From NCBI GenBank assembly GCA_964019335.1, contig OZ025657.1, forward strand, positions 1 to 64,000: a DNA stretch of 64,000 bases, in the 5' to 3' direction. Source of the DNA: Diplonema japonicum (Eukaryota; Euglenozoa; Diplonemea; Diplonemida; Diplonemidae). Under the pieces are notes generated by a model. That model was not told the DNA's origin, searched no databases, and saw only the letters and a program-made list of their open reading frames with translations. This document shows positions 33,100 through 42,553 of the stretch, one piece after another. Numbering within the stretch: position 1 is the stretch's first letter; every line of letters begins with the position of its first letter. The position numbers were made by a program, and so were the translations under genes.

Positions 33100-34430
33100 T
33101 TATCTTTCTTCCTCTTCCTCTTCTTCATCCTCTTCGTCTTCCTCTTCCTCGTCCTCTTCCAGCTCCTCGCCGAGTTCGTCTTCGATATCTCCTCCTGACT
33201 GATCGGGCACGTAGAGACCGAATATCTCCTTTGATGAAGTTGTCCATCTTTCACGAGCGGGCTCTGCAATGCCCCCCAGCCATGCAGGAATAATCGTAAG
33301 TGGTATGATACCCGTGCGCAGCAGGGCAGCAACACTCAGGCCGCACACCAAGAAGACAAGAACAATAGCAAGACCCACAACAGCGTCTTCTAAACTCTGC
33401 TTATACCTGCTGCTGTGCGAAGCTGGGGAAGACCTGATGATGGTACCGTTGCTGATGCTGCCCTTAGCATCTTTGTTGATGTTGGTGCGCATCTCCAACT
33501 CGACAAAAGTGCGCTTCTTTGAAGGCCCCTTAAGGCTCCTTTTGAACACCTTTCTCCCGTGTAAAGGCATCTCCGGTCTTGCATTACCGTAAGGTTGGGG
33601 TGCGACAGTCCTTAGCCCTCTGTGCAAGGTATCAACCTGGTCTGCGTCCGTCATGCGTATTCTGTCGCTTATGATCCATGTGACCTTCTCGTTACACGGG
33701 GGAACGGTGTTCGATCCCTCGTAAACGTAGACTGTGTCGTGTGTGAGGTCCAACCAGGGTATGAACCTAAAGAGATACAAAGTGTCGCCTGTTGCTGAAA
33801 GGCGCGGAAAGTGTGACATGATCTGGCTGAGAACGGTCGGGGGATCGCTGGTGGGCAGTGGGTCGTTGACCTTCGTGTAGAGCAGCGAAATGCGCACCTC
33901 AGGAACGAAGTTTGTCCACGACTTGTCGTTGGACGAAGCTGCATCGGCTGGACGAAACACTAGCTGCTGCTCGATGTCGTGCCGAACGCCGTTAATGGTG
34001 TGTTCTGCAGGCAGCTTGTGTATTATGCTCACCAGCACGAGCTGGTCCGAGAACATGGAGCTAGTGAGCTGCAGCTGCGAGCTCAGTACGTCGATAATGA
34101 TATCGTGTCCGTTGTTGTAGATCTTGTCGTGCTGCGGCCCTGTGCTGTTTACACTGCGCCACAAGTGCAAGAACGCACTCTCTCGTGACTCTGTTGCTTC
34201 GTCGATAATGTTCAGCGGCGATTGTGCCTGCCCAGCACAGTCCTGATATGGGTACGGGTGACACACGCTTTCATTGTTGCACTCAATACTCCTTTGTGCC
34301 CACGAATCTGGCCCATCACCACTGGTTGGATCTAAATACGAAATACTGAAAAGAACCCTGACATACCGTAATTCCATGGTATACTGGCAATAGCAACCGT
34401 ATTCACGAAAAAGAACTCCAAACATAGCAT
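33100..34430 (-). CDS. Alpha-carbonic-anhydrase-like type I membrane protein
   Basis: 431 residues from two exons (intron 34332-34366, 35 nt, GTATGT, phase 1). Splicing shifts frame at the first exon, giving a signal peptide (MLCLEFFFVNTVAIASIPW) running into WNYDPTSGDGPDSW, matching the N-terminus of alpha carbonic anhydrases. Other landmarks are AQSPLNI, KIYNNGHDIII, the gate-keeper AEHT pair, and YEGSNTVPPCNEKVTWII. However, the zinc-ligand strands read VSIIHKLPAEH and DIEQQLVF, so by eye two of the three zinc histidines (94 and 119 in CA2 numbering) are lost. It is probably a non-catalytic CA-related protein. Residues ~340-370 form a transmembrane helix (VGLAIVLVFLVCGLSVAALL), and the cytoplasmic tail ends in a long Glu/Asp run. 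Confidence 0.82.
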
Positions 34431-34549
34431 ATTGCGAATTTATTCAGGATAAGTGAATTTATTCATACCCACCCCCTGCAATCATTGTCAGACAGAAGAC
34501 ACAAAGAAATAAAAAGGTACAGTACAACAACGATAGACTACTGATGACA

Positions 34550-36969
34550 CTAAGCGGTTACTGAGTAACCCAGAGAAAGCTTCTCTGACGTTGTAATAAG
34601 GTTCTTGATCATCCAATGGTTGAGGTCTTTTAGCTTATAAAGCGTTCCCACGGAATCGACAGACTGTGGCAGGTGTGTTGATAGTAGTTGCATACCAAGT
34701 GTCTCGTCCATTGCTTTACTGGCGGTACTTCGGAAAGCAGGTCATACTGGTCAAAGAGCTTGCGAAGCATCTGGTCACGTGTGGCAATGATGAAGCCCCT
34801 CAGCTCCATTGCGTCATGTATGTCAACGTGCTTCTTTACGTCAACCGCTTTTAACCGGTACTCGTCTCGCAAAGCACGCAACCTCTTCTTCTGCTGTCTC
34901 CACATGACATACTTCGACAGAGCACAGAAACATCTACTTAACTCAAACCCTTCGTTCAGCTTTTGCAACCCAGAAGACATATTGGTTTTGAACCCTGTTA
35001 CCTGACGACAAATCACCCTGCCTTCGTACCACTTCTGCCATTTGCCAAAGTAAGTCCGGCGGTACGAAAACATCGTGTCCCTCATCACTGTCCGCATCTG
35101 TGCCTTGCGCACCGCATTGCGCCTTTGATCACGGGCAAACAGGTACAGCTTACTGAGATAGACACGAATCAAAGCGTTGTTGCATCCTCTTACAAGGACG
35201 CAGGCAGCGGACAATCGCTGGCGTGTCTTCTTCATGTAAACCACGTGCTGCTGCAGCCTCCTATAGCTAGACAGCATTCTGCCGTGTGGTGTCGTCGACA
35301 TTATGATAGAACACAGCATCAAAGCTGCACGCTCCCTAACAGACTCCTCGTCCATGGGCACTGCACCACCAAACCCCGCCATACCCTGGTTCCCACATAG
35401 CAACAGCGCTGAGCGTCGCATCTTCTTGTTCTTGTGGTAGTTTAATAGCTTTTTGAAGTAGGCACTCCTGATTCCCCTGTCACTAGCGCTGTTCATGCGC
35501 AACAACACCTTATCAAGCACTCTTTTGTTGTGCAGCCACATCACCCACTTCTTGTACGCCCTGCGTATCGTGCCCTCTCGCGTCATGAAACTAAGAACAT
35601 TCACCTTTTGTCGTTTAGCCTGCATGTCTTGTAAAGCTAACTTGTCCTGAAGTCTTGCTGCCTCAGCCTGCCATTGCTTCCTTGCCTTAGTTTCGAGGTT
35701 TAACTCGTGTTGTGCCTTGTGGACCCACTGCTTCAGCTGCTCCGCTTGCTGGGCGTATTGATCCCTCTCTGAAGTGATTTCAGCAACGTGGTCCTGCAGG
35801 GATTCGGCCTCCTGCTGAATGAGCTTGTGGATCTGATCAACGTGCGGCATGGCCTCTTCGTCACCTCCTAAAAGAATCAGTGCATCTTCTGCTGCACTCT
35901 TGTACACTTCACGCTCTTGCTTGACGGTGCCGTAGTGGACAAGCTTCCCCTTAAGGTTGTGCACCTCCTCTGACGCGTGAAAATGCATCTCTCTGCTTTC
36001 ATCTAACTGGCGCTGGAGCAGCTTTTCTTTCAAAACCTCTGTTGTTTCACACTCCCACTTTCGGATCACCTTATCGGAAGATGACACCCAAACCTGTGTC
36101 ACAAGCGTTCGCTTTACCTGTATTAATGACATCACGTTGCATTCGTTAGATGCTGAATTCACCCTTTCGATGAGGCGCAGTGTCTTCGGGTTCCAAACAG
36201 ACACTGTGCCGTCCCACGACCCGCACCACACTCTGTCAGCGGTGAAGAGGATGGACCCGATTGCACCACCGTGGAGTTCCAATACACGCACGCACACACC
36301 ACGGTCTGTGTCCCACACGCGGATAAGCGAGTCTTCGCCCCCAGACCACAAGTGCGTGTTTGTCACTTCCAGGGTTAGTACGGCTCCCGCGTCATGGTTC
36401 CATTCATCGATTTGCTTCTCAGCAGTGATATCCCACACTGCAATGGTCGAGTCGTTAGAGCCTGAGTACAGCTTGTCGCCCTTCACGCGCAGACACCTCA
36501 CGACATCTGCATGGCCTCGGTACTGCCTCACAACGGCTCTTGTGTCCACACTCCACCTGATGATGGCGGCGTTGCCGTACCCGATGAATACAGAGTCGTA
36601 ATGGTGGTAAATGCAGTGCGCGCCACACGTGTTGTTGATGCTCGACACGGGGAGGATCTCGTCCATCACTTCGTACGTTGTGCTGTTGAATATTTCGATG
36701 TATCCATTTGAGAGTCCTGCCCAGATGCTGTTCCCAACCTCAGTGAGGCACCACACCACTGCTTCGTCACACTTTGTCCTATTCTTTACTTCCCCCGTGT
36801 CCATGCTGCGAATCGTTAGGTTCCCCGCACGATCGGCCGTCCACACGTCATTGTGAGATGTTGCCATCGAACGGATGTCGCACCCCTCGCCACGCTGCAC
36901 CACTGACGAGCATGTCTTTAGCACGGACGCACGAGGCGACGCACTCCTGCTACGCGGTGAGACTGACAT
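34550..36969 (-). CDS. WD40 plus Sfi1-like helical-repeat protein
   Basis: 795 residues from two exons (intron 34664-34695, 32 nt). Residues ~20-315 contain about seven WD40 repeats (for example VRCLRVKGDKLYSGSNDSTI...VWD, TLEVTNTHLWSGGEDSLIRVWD). A coiled coil follows to ~480. From ~490 to ~740 are spaced helices of the form AYKKWVMWLHNK, AYFKKLLNYHKN, TYFGKWQKWYEGR and CFCALSKYVMWRQQKK. These resemble the aromatic/Trp repeats of Sfi1 that bind centrin at basal bodies or spindle poles. Similar WD40-Sfi1-like proteins seem common in protists, but a specific orthologue is not recognised. The last exon adds 37 residues ending GYSVTA. It starts at ATG 36967-36969. Confidence 0.8.
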
Positions 36970-37264
36970 GTGTTCAAACGCACATAATACCTGCTGGCTT
37001 TGTAATACGATAAACAGTATAAGAAAAGTAAACTACCTTCATCTTTCTAAATGATCGAAGCAACTTGGGTTTCTCAAGAGGTTCTACAGGGAATCTTCGA
37101 AAGGTTCCGTACAGAGGTTTGTTTAAAACCGGCAGGAAGTCCCGTTGTACAAACCGAGAAAGTGTACAGTACGATATCCTGAAATAGAGCACACTTTAAG
37201 ATTCCCACAAAGGGCTTTTGATCCTTAGAGATACGAAAGGTCAAAAAAAAAAAAAACGTGACCA

Positions 37265-38278
37265 CTACTCGTTGCGCTTTCGCTTCCCCTGCGTACCTTC
37301 GGTGCCTTGCTTCCTGTGACACGGTGGGAACCTTGGCATGAGCGTCCTGTTCGTTGCATAAGGCATTTCTTCAAAGTAAGGGTGCCGCAGAGCTTGTTCT
37401 ATCTTCAAACGTTTCGGGGGTATGAAAGCAAGTAATGATGCAATGAAAGATAGTGAAGATTGCGACGGGAGGAGGCGCTTGAGAGTGCCGACAGGGCGGC
37501 TTTGCATGGAGAGGAGGAGCTTGAAATTAGGAAGGGACATAGCTGCTGCCGTGTCAGCCTCAGATGGTGTCCCTAGCACGTCATATATGTACTGCAACTG
37601 ATCGGTGTCGGTCTTCCCTGGCATAAGAGGAGCACCCAAAAGAAGCTCTGCAGCAATGCACCCACACGACCACATGTCAATGGCATTTGTGTATCGCATC
37701 TCACCCAACAAGATCTCAGGTGCCCGGTACCACAGCGTCAAAACCTTAGGGGAGTACACCCTGGGAGGATCACCACATACCCTCGCCAAGCCAAGGTCAC
37801 ATATCTTCACGCAGCCAGTGTTCGTGTAAAGCAAGTTTGAGGGCTTGAGATCCCTGTGGACTATGAAGTTAGCGTGGAGTACCCGTACTCCGTCCAATAT
37901 CTGCCTGACCAGGCACTTGGCTTCAGACTCTTTGAATCGCACCTTCGCATGATCCATCAGGTCGGCCAGGTCGTTCTCGCAATACTCAAACACAAGACTC
38001 ATGCTGTCGTAAGATCCCCCCACCGCCACGTCGTGCAACTTAATGATGTTCTCATGATCCATCTTCTTCAACAGCAGCACCTCCCGTAGTGCTGTCATCG
38101 GCATCCCGTCCTTGGCCGTTTCACTGCGCAACTTTATCTTCTTTATGGCAACAACAGCACCGTTGTCCTTTCTCTCCCCTTTAAACACAGTGCCGTAGGT
38201 CCCCTCTCCTATCGTGTGCAGCACGTTGTAGATATTCACATTCGTTGTCTGCCCGAAGAACCCTGTGTCTTCTTTCAT
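37265..38278 (-). CDS. Cyclin-dependent kinase, CDK10/11-like
   Basis: 337 residues in one exon. Complete kinase domain: IGEGTYGTVFKGE (Gly-rich loop), VVAIKKIKL (Lys), PMTALREVLLL (a PSTAIRE-like cyclin-binding helix closest to the P-I-T/S-[AS]-L-R-E of CDK10/11), HRDLKPSNLL (catalytic loop), APEILLG, and a CDK10/11-type tail ending in basic residues (GKRKRNE). The metal-binding motif is DLG (KICDLGLAR) instead of DFG, a tolerated change. The start is ATG 38276-38278, chosen because a CATCCCATGCAG acceptor lies three bases upstream; a longer reading would start in the intergenic acceptor. The kinase probably acts in transcription/splicing or the cell cycle, with an unidentified cyclin. Confidence 0.92.
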   Translation of the reverse strand: MKEDTGFFGQTTNVNIYNVLHTIGEGTYGTVFKGERKDNGAVVAIKKIKLRSETAKDGMPMTALREVLLLKKMDHENIIKLHDVAVGGSYDSMSLVFEYCENDLADLMDHAKVRFKESEAKCLVRQILDGVRVLHANFIVHRDLKPSNLLYTNTGCVKICDLGLARVCGDPPRVYSPKVLTLWYRAPEILLGEMRYTNAIDMWSCGCIAAELLLGAPLMPGKTDTDQLQYIYDVLGTPSEADTAAAMSLPNFKLLLSMQSRPVGTLKRLLPSQSSLSFIASLLAFIPPKRLKIEQALRHPYFEEMPYATNRTLMPRFPPCHRKQGTEGTQGKRKRNE

Positions 38279-38281
38279 GTT

Positions 38282-38300
38282 ACTGCATGGGATGTCAACC
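38282..38300 (-). promoter_or_regulatory. Spliced-leader acceptor before the CDK gene
   Basis: The minus strand reads CATCCCATGCAG, then TAAC before the ATG begins; predicted first mRNA base after the leader is 38282 or next to it. The predicted 5' UTR is only about three bases. Confidence 0.6.
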
Positions 38301-38394
38301 CGGGGTCGCGACGGCAAGAAAGTAACTATACAAACAAAAGGTTACAGGTTACAATAGATAAGCTAGCTAATAGGATAATAACACAGCTAGGCAT

Positions 38395-39480
38395 CTAAAC
38401 AACATAGACAACACCAACAGACTCATCATACAGGAGCTCCTGTGTGGGTGTGATAGCATCTTATAGCTTTTGCATACATCGTGTTTGTGCATCATCTTAG
38501 CAGCGGCCTTAACCTGAGAGGCATCCACGCCCATACCGAGCGCCAAGTCGCTGATGGTAGCCACTTCACTGTCGCCTCTCATGATGGTGTCCTTAATCGC
38601 AGCAATAAGGGACATGGCACCCTTCTTTTCCTCTAAGCTCATGTCAGGTGTACCAGTTGAAAGGTAGTCCAGGCTCTGCAAGTGGCAAGGTACCTCAGGT
38701 GCTGGCTCGTTCATGGCTGCCAGTGACGGCTCTGCGATAACCTCCAAACTTTGCTCCCCAACCTCTTCTTCCTCTTTAGAGGGAGTCGCGCTCTTCTCTT
38801 CCTTCTTTGCCTTTGCTTTCGCCTTCGGGGTACTTTTTGCAGCCTTCTCTTCCTTCGCTTCAACAACGGGCTTGTCTTCTAACGTCTCTGATGGTGCATT
38901 GTCCTTCTTTGTCTTCTTAACCTTCGGTGGCGTGTCTTCTCTTCTCCTCTTTGTCTTCTTGAACACAGAATTGAACCACTGGTTAATGAACAACAGAATC
39001 ATCTATGGTGAGTCCTTTCCACATTTGCGGCATACCTCCTTGTTTGACTTCGGCCAGGATTCCTCGTACCTTGGGTGAACTAAGCGTAGCATGCACATCA
39101 GGTAGTTCGTAGGGTAGTCAGCGATCCAACAGTAATTCTACATGTCAGTGTGTCAGGTGAAGGTTGCATACTTTTTTTGGGATAAGTGTGCGAACCCAGA
39201 CTTTGAAAAAAGCTATTTTGTCCGCAATCGTTGCGTCATCAACAAAAGCCTTTTCAATGAGGGCTACATCGTCGGGAAACTTCTGGCTCTTCTTAATCTA
39301 CGGCGGGTGTTAGGGTTGCTTGTTGCATACCATTGGCATCTTGCTCTTCTTAAGCTTTGCAAACAGCCCCTCGACCCATTCGTCAGACTTATTGCTCAGC
39401 GACGAGTCACTGAGCTTCGACACTAACACCTTCAGGGTCGTGTCCCTCACCTCATCTGCCACACCACCACTCAGTGCCAT
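38395..39480 (-). CDS. Unknown five-exon protein with basic linker
   Basis: 315 residues from five exons; introns at 39298-39330 (33 nt), 39138-39171 (34), 39003-39035 (33) and 38440-38477 (38), all phase 0 and all GTATGC. Residues 1-140 are helical and globular (SDEWVEGLFAKLKKSKMPM, IAFFKVWVRTLIPKK, LMCMLRLVHPRYEESWPKS). Next is a Lys/Glu-rich low-complexity linker (KAKAKAKKEEK). The C-terminal helical region (LIAAIKDTIMRGDSEVATISDLA...VKAAAKMMHKHD) could be a small winged-helix or similar fold, ending in ELLYDESVGVVYVV. No family is recognised; a nucleic-acid-related role is a guess from basic composition. Without splicing only the fourth exon is visible as a long frame. Confidence 0.65.
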
Positions 39481-39609
39481 ATCTCCAGTCCTATGAAAGG
39501 CTCCAGAAACCTCTCTGGGCTTCAGCGGAGCTGAGAGCTGTACGGAAACACAAAAATAACAAGGTTTAACGAAGAGAAGTAAAACGAAAAGAGTTAAGCA
39601 AGGAACAAA

Positions 39610-40167
39610 TCACCGGACAGTGACCCCGGACATCACTATGGCAACTGCAACGGAGGGCAAGTAATCCCTCACAGTGTAGATAGCGATACTCCGCACAATG
39701 CTCTGTAGAGGTGCCAAGACAATGCGGCATACCTGTTGTGTGTAGCTAAAATAGAACGCCAACAGCACAGCGTGCATAATGAACACAGCAATAGCTAAGA
39801 CCTGTGGGTGCAGGACAAGCGACATCAATGCTACCGCCAGCAAAGGGTAAATGCCAAACTCTGTCCGTGAATTGAGATCTTGCAACAGGGAGAGAGCAGT
39901 TGCGAAGGAGTGGAGTGCATTTGTTTTCTTTTTCGGGCTTTCTTGTTTCACAGGAGGTGCCACCGGTGTCTCTTGCACCGTGGGAATTGATGGAGCTGGT
40001 GCTGCAACTCGTTCCGACGATGCAGGGACATTTTGGCTCTCCTTTACATTTGAAACCCCTTCCATCTCTTCCTTCAGCTGAACCACCTCCGCGTGCCATA
40101 ACTCATCGCGTTCATACTCCGGCATTCGCTCCAGCACCTTCAGGCGCCTACGCAACGTGCGGTCCAT
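39610..40167 (-). CDS. Small membrane protein with C-terminal helical hairpin
   Basis: About 175 residues after a 30-nt GTATGC intron at 39703-39732, one of the shortest in the window. The intron has no stop and is a multiple of three, so retention would simply insert ten residues. The N-terminus is helical and charged (MDRTLRRRLKVLERMPEYERDE in part), then a Pro/Ala/Val-rich linker, then two or three membrane segments (GIYPLLAVALMSLVL, VLAIAVFIMHAVLLAFYF, SVAVAIVMSGVTV). Layout resembles tail-anchored or hairpin ER membrane proteins. No family is recognised. Confidence 0.65.
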   Translation of the reverse strand: MDRTLRRRLKVLERMPEYERDELWHAEVVQLKEEMEGVSNVKESQNVPASSERVAAPAPSIPTVQETPVAPPVKQESPKKKTNALHSFATALSLLQDLNSRTEFGIYPLLAVALMSLVLHPQVLAIAVFIMHAVLLAFYFSYTQQVCRIVLAPLQSIVRSIAIYTVRDYLPSVAVAIVMSGVTVR

Positions 40168-40225
40168 TATTTCTTTTTCTTCCCTGTATGAAGCACGTGA
40201 GCCATTAATAACTGGATAGCAAATT

Positions 40226-40420
40226 CTAGTCTAGGTCACACAACATGTCCTGTGCTGCTTCCCTCTTCTTAATCAATGTGTCCAGCTCCTGGATCTCAGC
40301 CTCCACTTTTGCCTCCTCCTCTTCCAAGCACGCTTTTCTCTCTACTGCCGTGTCCTTCACGCGCACCAACTCGGCCTCCAATCCACGCACCTCTGCCTCT
40401 AGTCTTTTTCGATCGCTCAT
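40226..40420 (-). CDS. 64-residue coiled-coil protein
   Basis: Starts at ATG 40418-40420, six bases after a CTTTATTCCACTATAG acceptor. Almost the whole protein is one predicted coiled coil rich in Glu, Lys, Arg and Leu (KRLEAEVRGLEAELVRVKD and onward), ending DMLCDLD. No family recognised. The acceptor, the 58- and 90-base spacing to neighbours and the clean frame support a real small gene. Confidence 0.6.
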   Translation of the reverse strand: MSDRKRLEAEVRGLEAELVRVKDTAVERKACLEEEEAKVEAEIQELDTLIKKREAAQDMLCDLD

Positions 40421-40510
40421 GTTATCTATAGTGGAATAAAGAGGTATAGTTCGAGTAGAAGACACTGGTGTCTTGGTAGTGAGATAACATAACAATATGC
40501 CAACACGCGA

Positions 40511-41417
40511 CTAGAGTTCAAGTTCGAGATAGTTGCCGCTTTTCTCGGCTTCTTTTGGATTCTTCTTTTGTTTTACTACGCAAAATAAACTGATACAGAA
40601 CAGCACACAGCCCGATACTAAAACTGCCGTGAAAGGCAGCAGCCTTGCATGCAGACCGTCCTGCACAGCTGACGAACAACTGTCCAAGTAATCGTTCGGG
40701 CACACAGACTCGCATTCCGCCTCCAACCATTCACACGTTACGTTCTCACCTTGCAAGGTCTGGGTATCGTTCCGGGGGTGCCCACAACACCTACTCCATC
40801 CACTGCATGTGTACCGTTCCTATTGTATTTTACAGCAAATCACCCACCATACCTGGATGTCGCAGATGTCGCCGTCTCCCTTTGCGACAAGCGTCTTCCA
40901 TTTGCTACCATAATTGTAACCCTTTGCATCAAACACAAGCACCACAATAGTGAGTGTCGCTGTCGAAACCGTGATAAAGAACATCATAAGGACATAGAAG
41001 AAGAGAAGGTTTGCACCGCGTCTACGGGATACGAAGCCTCCAGTTATGGCAAACACCACAGTAAAGACTCCCAGGGCAACGGATGCAGTTGAAAGGGGCT
41101 AAGAGAGGTGCTGACTTCTTGTTTATACATACCTTACAGGCATCGCAAAGCTTCAGCAGCCCGCTGGTCAGCACAAATACCGCAAATATTATGTTCATGG
41201 TGCCTACACCAAAGATGATGCCGTTGACAATGTTGAGCCCGTACTCCAAGGAACTTGCCTCCCTCTTCTTCCGTTGGCTCTCTGCTGTCATCATCTTCAT
41301 GCTCATGTAGTACTCCTCCGCCTCTCCTTCGTTACTCATGTCCTCGCTGCGACCCTCGATTGACTCGGATCGGGGCACAACGCCCTCGTCCTCATTCGGG
41401 TCCAGCTGCTCGTTCAT
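40511..41417 (-). CDS. Tetraspanin
   Basis: 279 residues from three exons (introns 41099-41132, 34 nt, GTATGT; 40820-40852, 33 nt, GTATGG). Four transmembrane helices are visible: NGIIFGVGTMNIIFAVFVLT, TASVALGVFTVVFAITGGFV, LLFFYVLMMFFITVSTATLT and LLPFTAVLVSGCVLFCISLF. Splicing of intron 2 creates the large extracellular loop with the diagnostic RCCGH (CCG motif) followed by further Cys (VTCEW, ECESVCP, DSCSS). The N-terminal tail is acidic. Tetraspanins organise membrane microdomains and partner proteins. It starts at ATG 41415-41417, after an AATCATTTCAG acceptor. The CCG motif emerging only after splicing is strong internal support for the intron model. Confidence 0.88.
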
Positions 41418-41466
41418 ATTAACCCAACTGAAATGATTACACAATACAACATGTACAAAAAGAACG

Positions 41467-42213
41467 TTAAGCTAGAAAAACATGAGAGTCGCGCATAAAC
41501 TCATGCATCCACGCCAGTATGTTCTTAATTGGCTCGTTGAGGCGGTGTCCCTCGCCGGGGATGTTGACCCATTTCTTGTGCTCTGCCGCTATGAGCTTGT
41601 AGAAGGCTTCACTGCTGGCCACTGGCACCACGTCGTCGCAGCTGCCATGGACCACCAGCGTGGGCACCTTGAGGTGGGCAGCAAGATGCTCGTCGTTCCA
41701 ACTGTGTCGCTCAGCATCTTCAAACATGCAAGCTCCAATGTGGATGTCTCCGACAAACGACGAGCTGAGGACGCACCCGCCGTGGGCACTGTTGGAGAGT
41801 GTCCTCCATCTACTGATGGCCTGCGCGGCAGGTGCTATCAGCAACACTGCTTTTACACGCTTGTCCACTGCTGCCAGCCTCGCAGCCACTAAACCTCCTA
41901 TAGAACTTCCAACAAGGACTACTTTTCCATCGTTTATCTCGGCCTTTTGCAGTACCATTTGAGCGTCCTCCAGCAATCCCGACATTGTTACTTCACATAT
42001 CTTCCCGCTGCTCTCCCCATGGCCTCGGAAGTCCGCCCGGATGAGCCCCCACCCCCGTGCCACTGCGTCTTCTAGAAGCGCGTCACTCTTCTCGCTAACC
42101 CTCTTCGAGCAGAATCCATGCAAGTACATCATGTGCACCTTTTCCTTCTTTGGCTGCAGCACATCTGCTATGACCTTTGAGCCTTCTCGCACATGCACAC
42201 AAATCCGCTGCAT
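41467..42213 (-). CDS. Alpha/beta hydrolase (serine hydrolase)
   Basis: 248 residues, no intron. It has the alpha/beta-hydrolase order: YLHGFCSKR (oxyanion region), RADFRGHGESSG, the nucleophile elbow GSSIGG (Ser), VVHGSCDDVVP (acid Asp) and GEGHRLNEP (His). It resembles small cytosolic hydrolases of the type annotated as palmitoyl-thioesterase ABHD10-like or YdeN-like enzymes, but the substrate is unknown. There is no signal peptide. The start is ATG 42211-42213, four bases after an ACACCATTCAG acceptor and 60 bases from the upstream gene. Confidence 0.85.
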   Translation of the reverse strand: MQRICVHVREGSKVIADVLQPKKEKVHMMYLHGFCSKRVSEKSDALLEDAVARGWGLIRADFRGHGESSGKICEVTMSGLLEDAQMVLQKAEINDGKVVLVGSSIGGLVAARLAAVDKRVKAVLLIAPAAQAISRWRTLSNSAHGGCVLSSSFVGDIHIGACMFEDAERHSWNDEHLAAHLKVPTLVVHGSCDDVVPVASSEAFYKLIAAEHKKWVNIPGEGHRLNEPIKNILAWMHEFMRDSHVFLA

Positions 42214-42273
42214 GGTCCTGAATGGTGTTAAGGTAGCAGCCCTGTAGGTTTAATAAAACTTAAACTAAAAGAA

Positions 42274-42505
42274 CTAGGTGGGTTCTTTTTTTTTTTGCGG
42301 GGAATGCCCTGGAGCCTTTTCCTTATCCTTGAGGAGATGGTATTCCCCGAAGGCTGTACTGATGAGGAAAAGCCAGAACATAAAAGCAAAGAACGTAACA
42401 CAAAGTAACACAGCAAGTGCAGTCTCCCTGCCTGCCCATGACAGCACCTGGTGGCACCCGCAGAACACTTGAACAATAATGAACGAGAGAGAGGAAGATA
42501 CGCAT
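42274..42505 (-). CDS. Very small single-pass membrane protein (spliced)
   Basis: About 65 residues if a 34-nt intron (42468-42501, GTATCT...CAAG) is removed; the first exon is just ATGC. This gives MLFCGCHQVLSWAG, a strong hydrophobic segment (ALAVLLCVTFFAFMFWLFLI) and a charged tail ending KKKEPT. The size and topology are like small respiratory-chain or ER subunits. Weak points are the four-base first exon, an overlapping upstream ATG, and the non-consensus GTATCT donor. An alternative is that 42468 is a trans-splice acceptor and translation starts at a downstream ATG (MFWLFLISTAFGEYH). Confidence 0.42.
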
Positions 42506-42553
42506 TCATTTCTTTTCTTCTTATTTTAGAACATATGGTGGTACCAAAAAGTC

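Noticed and set aside
26000-34500. Spliced-leader RNA, tRNA or snRNA genes
   Set aside because: I looked for compact RNA-like elements in the gaps but saw nothing I could support; most gaps are too short.
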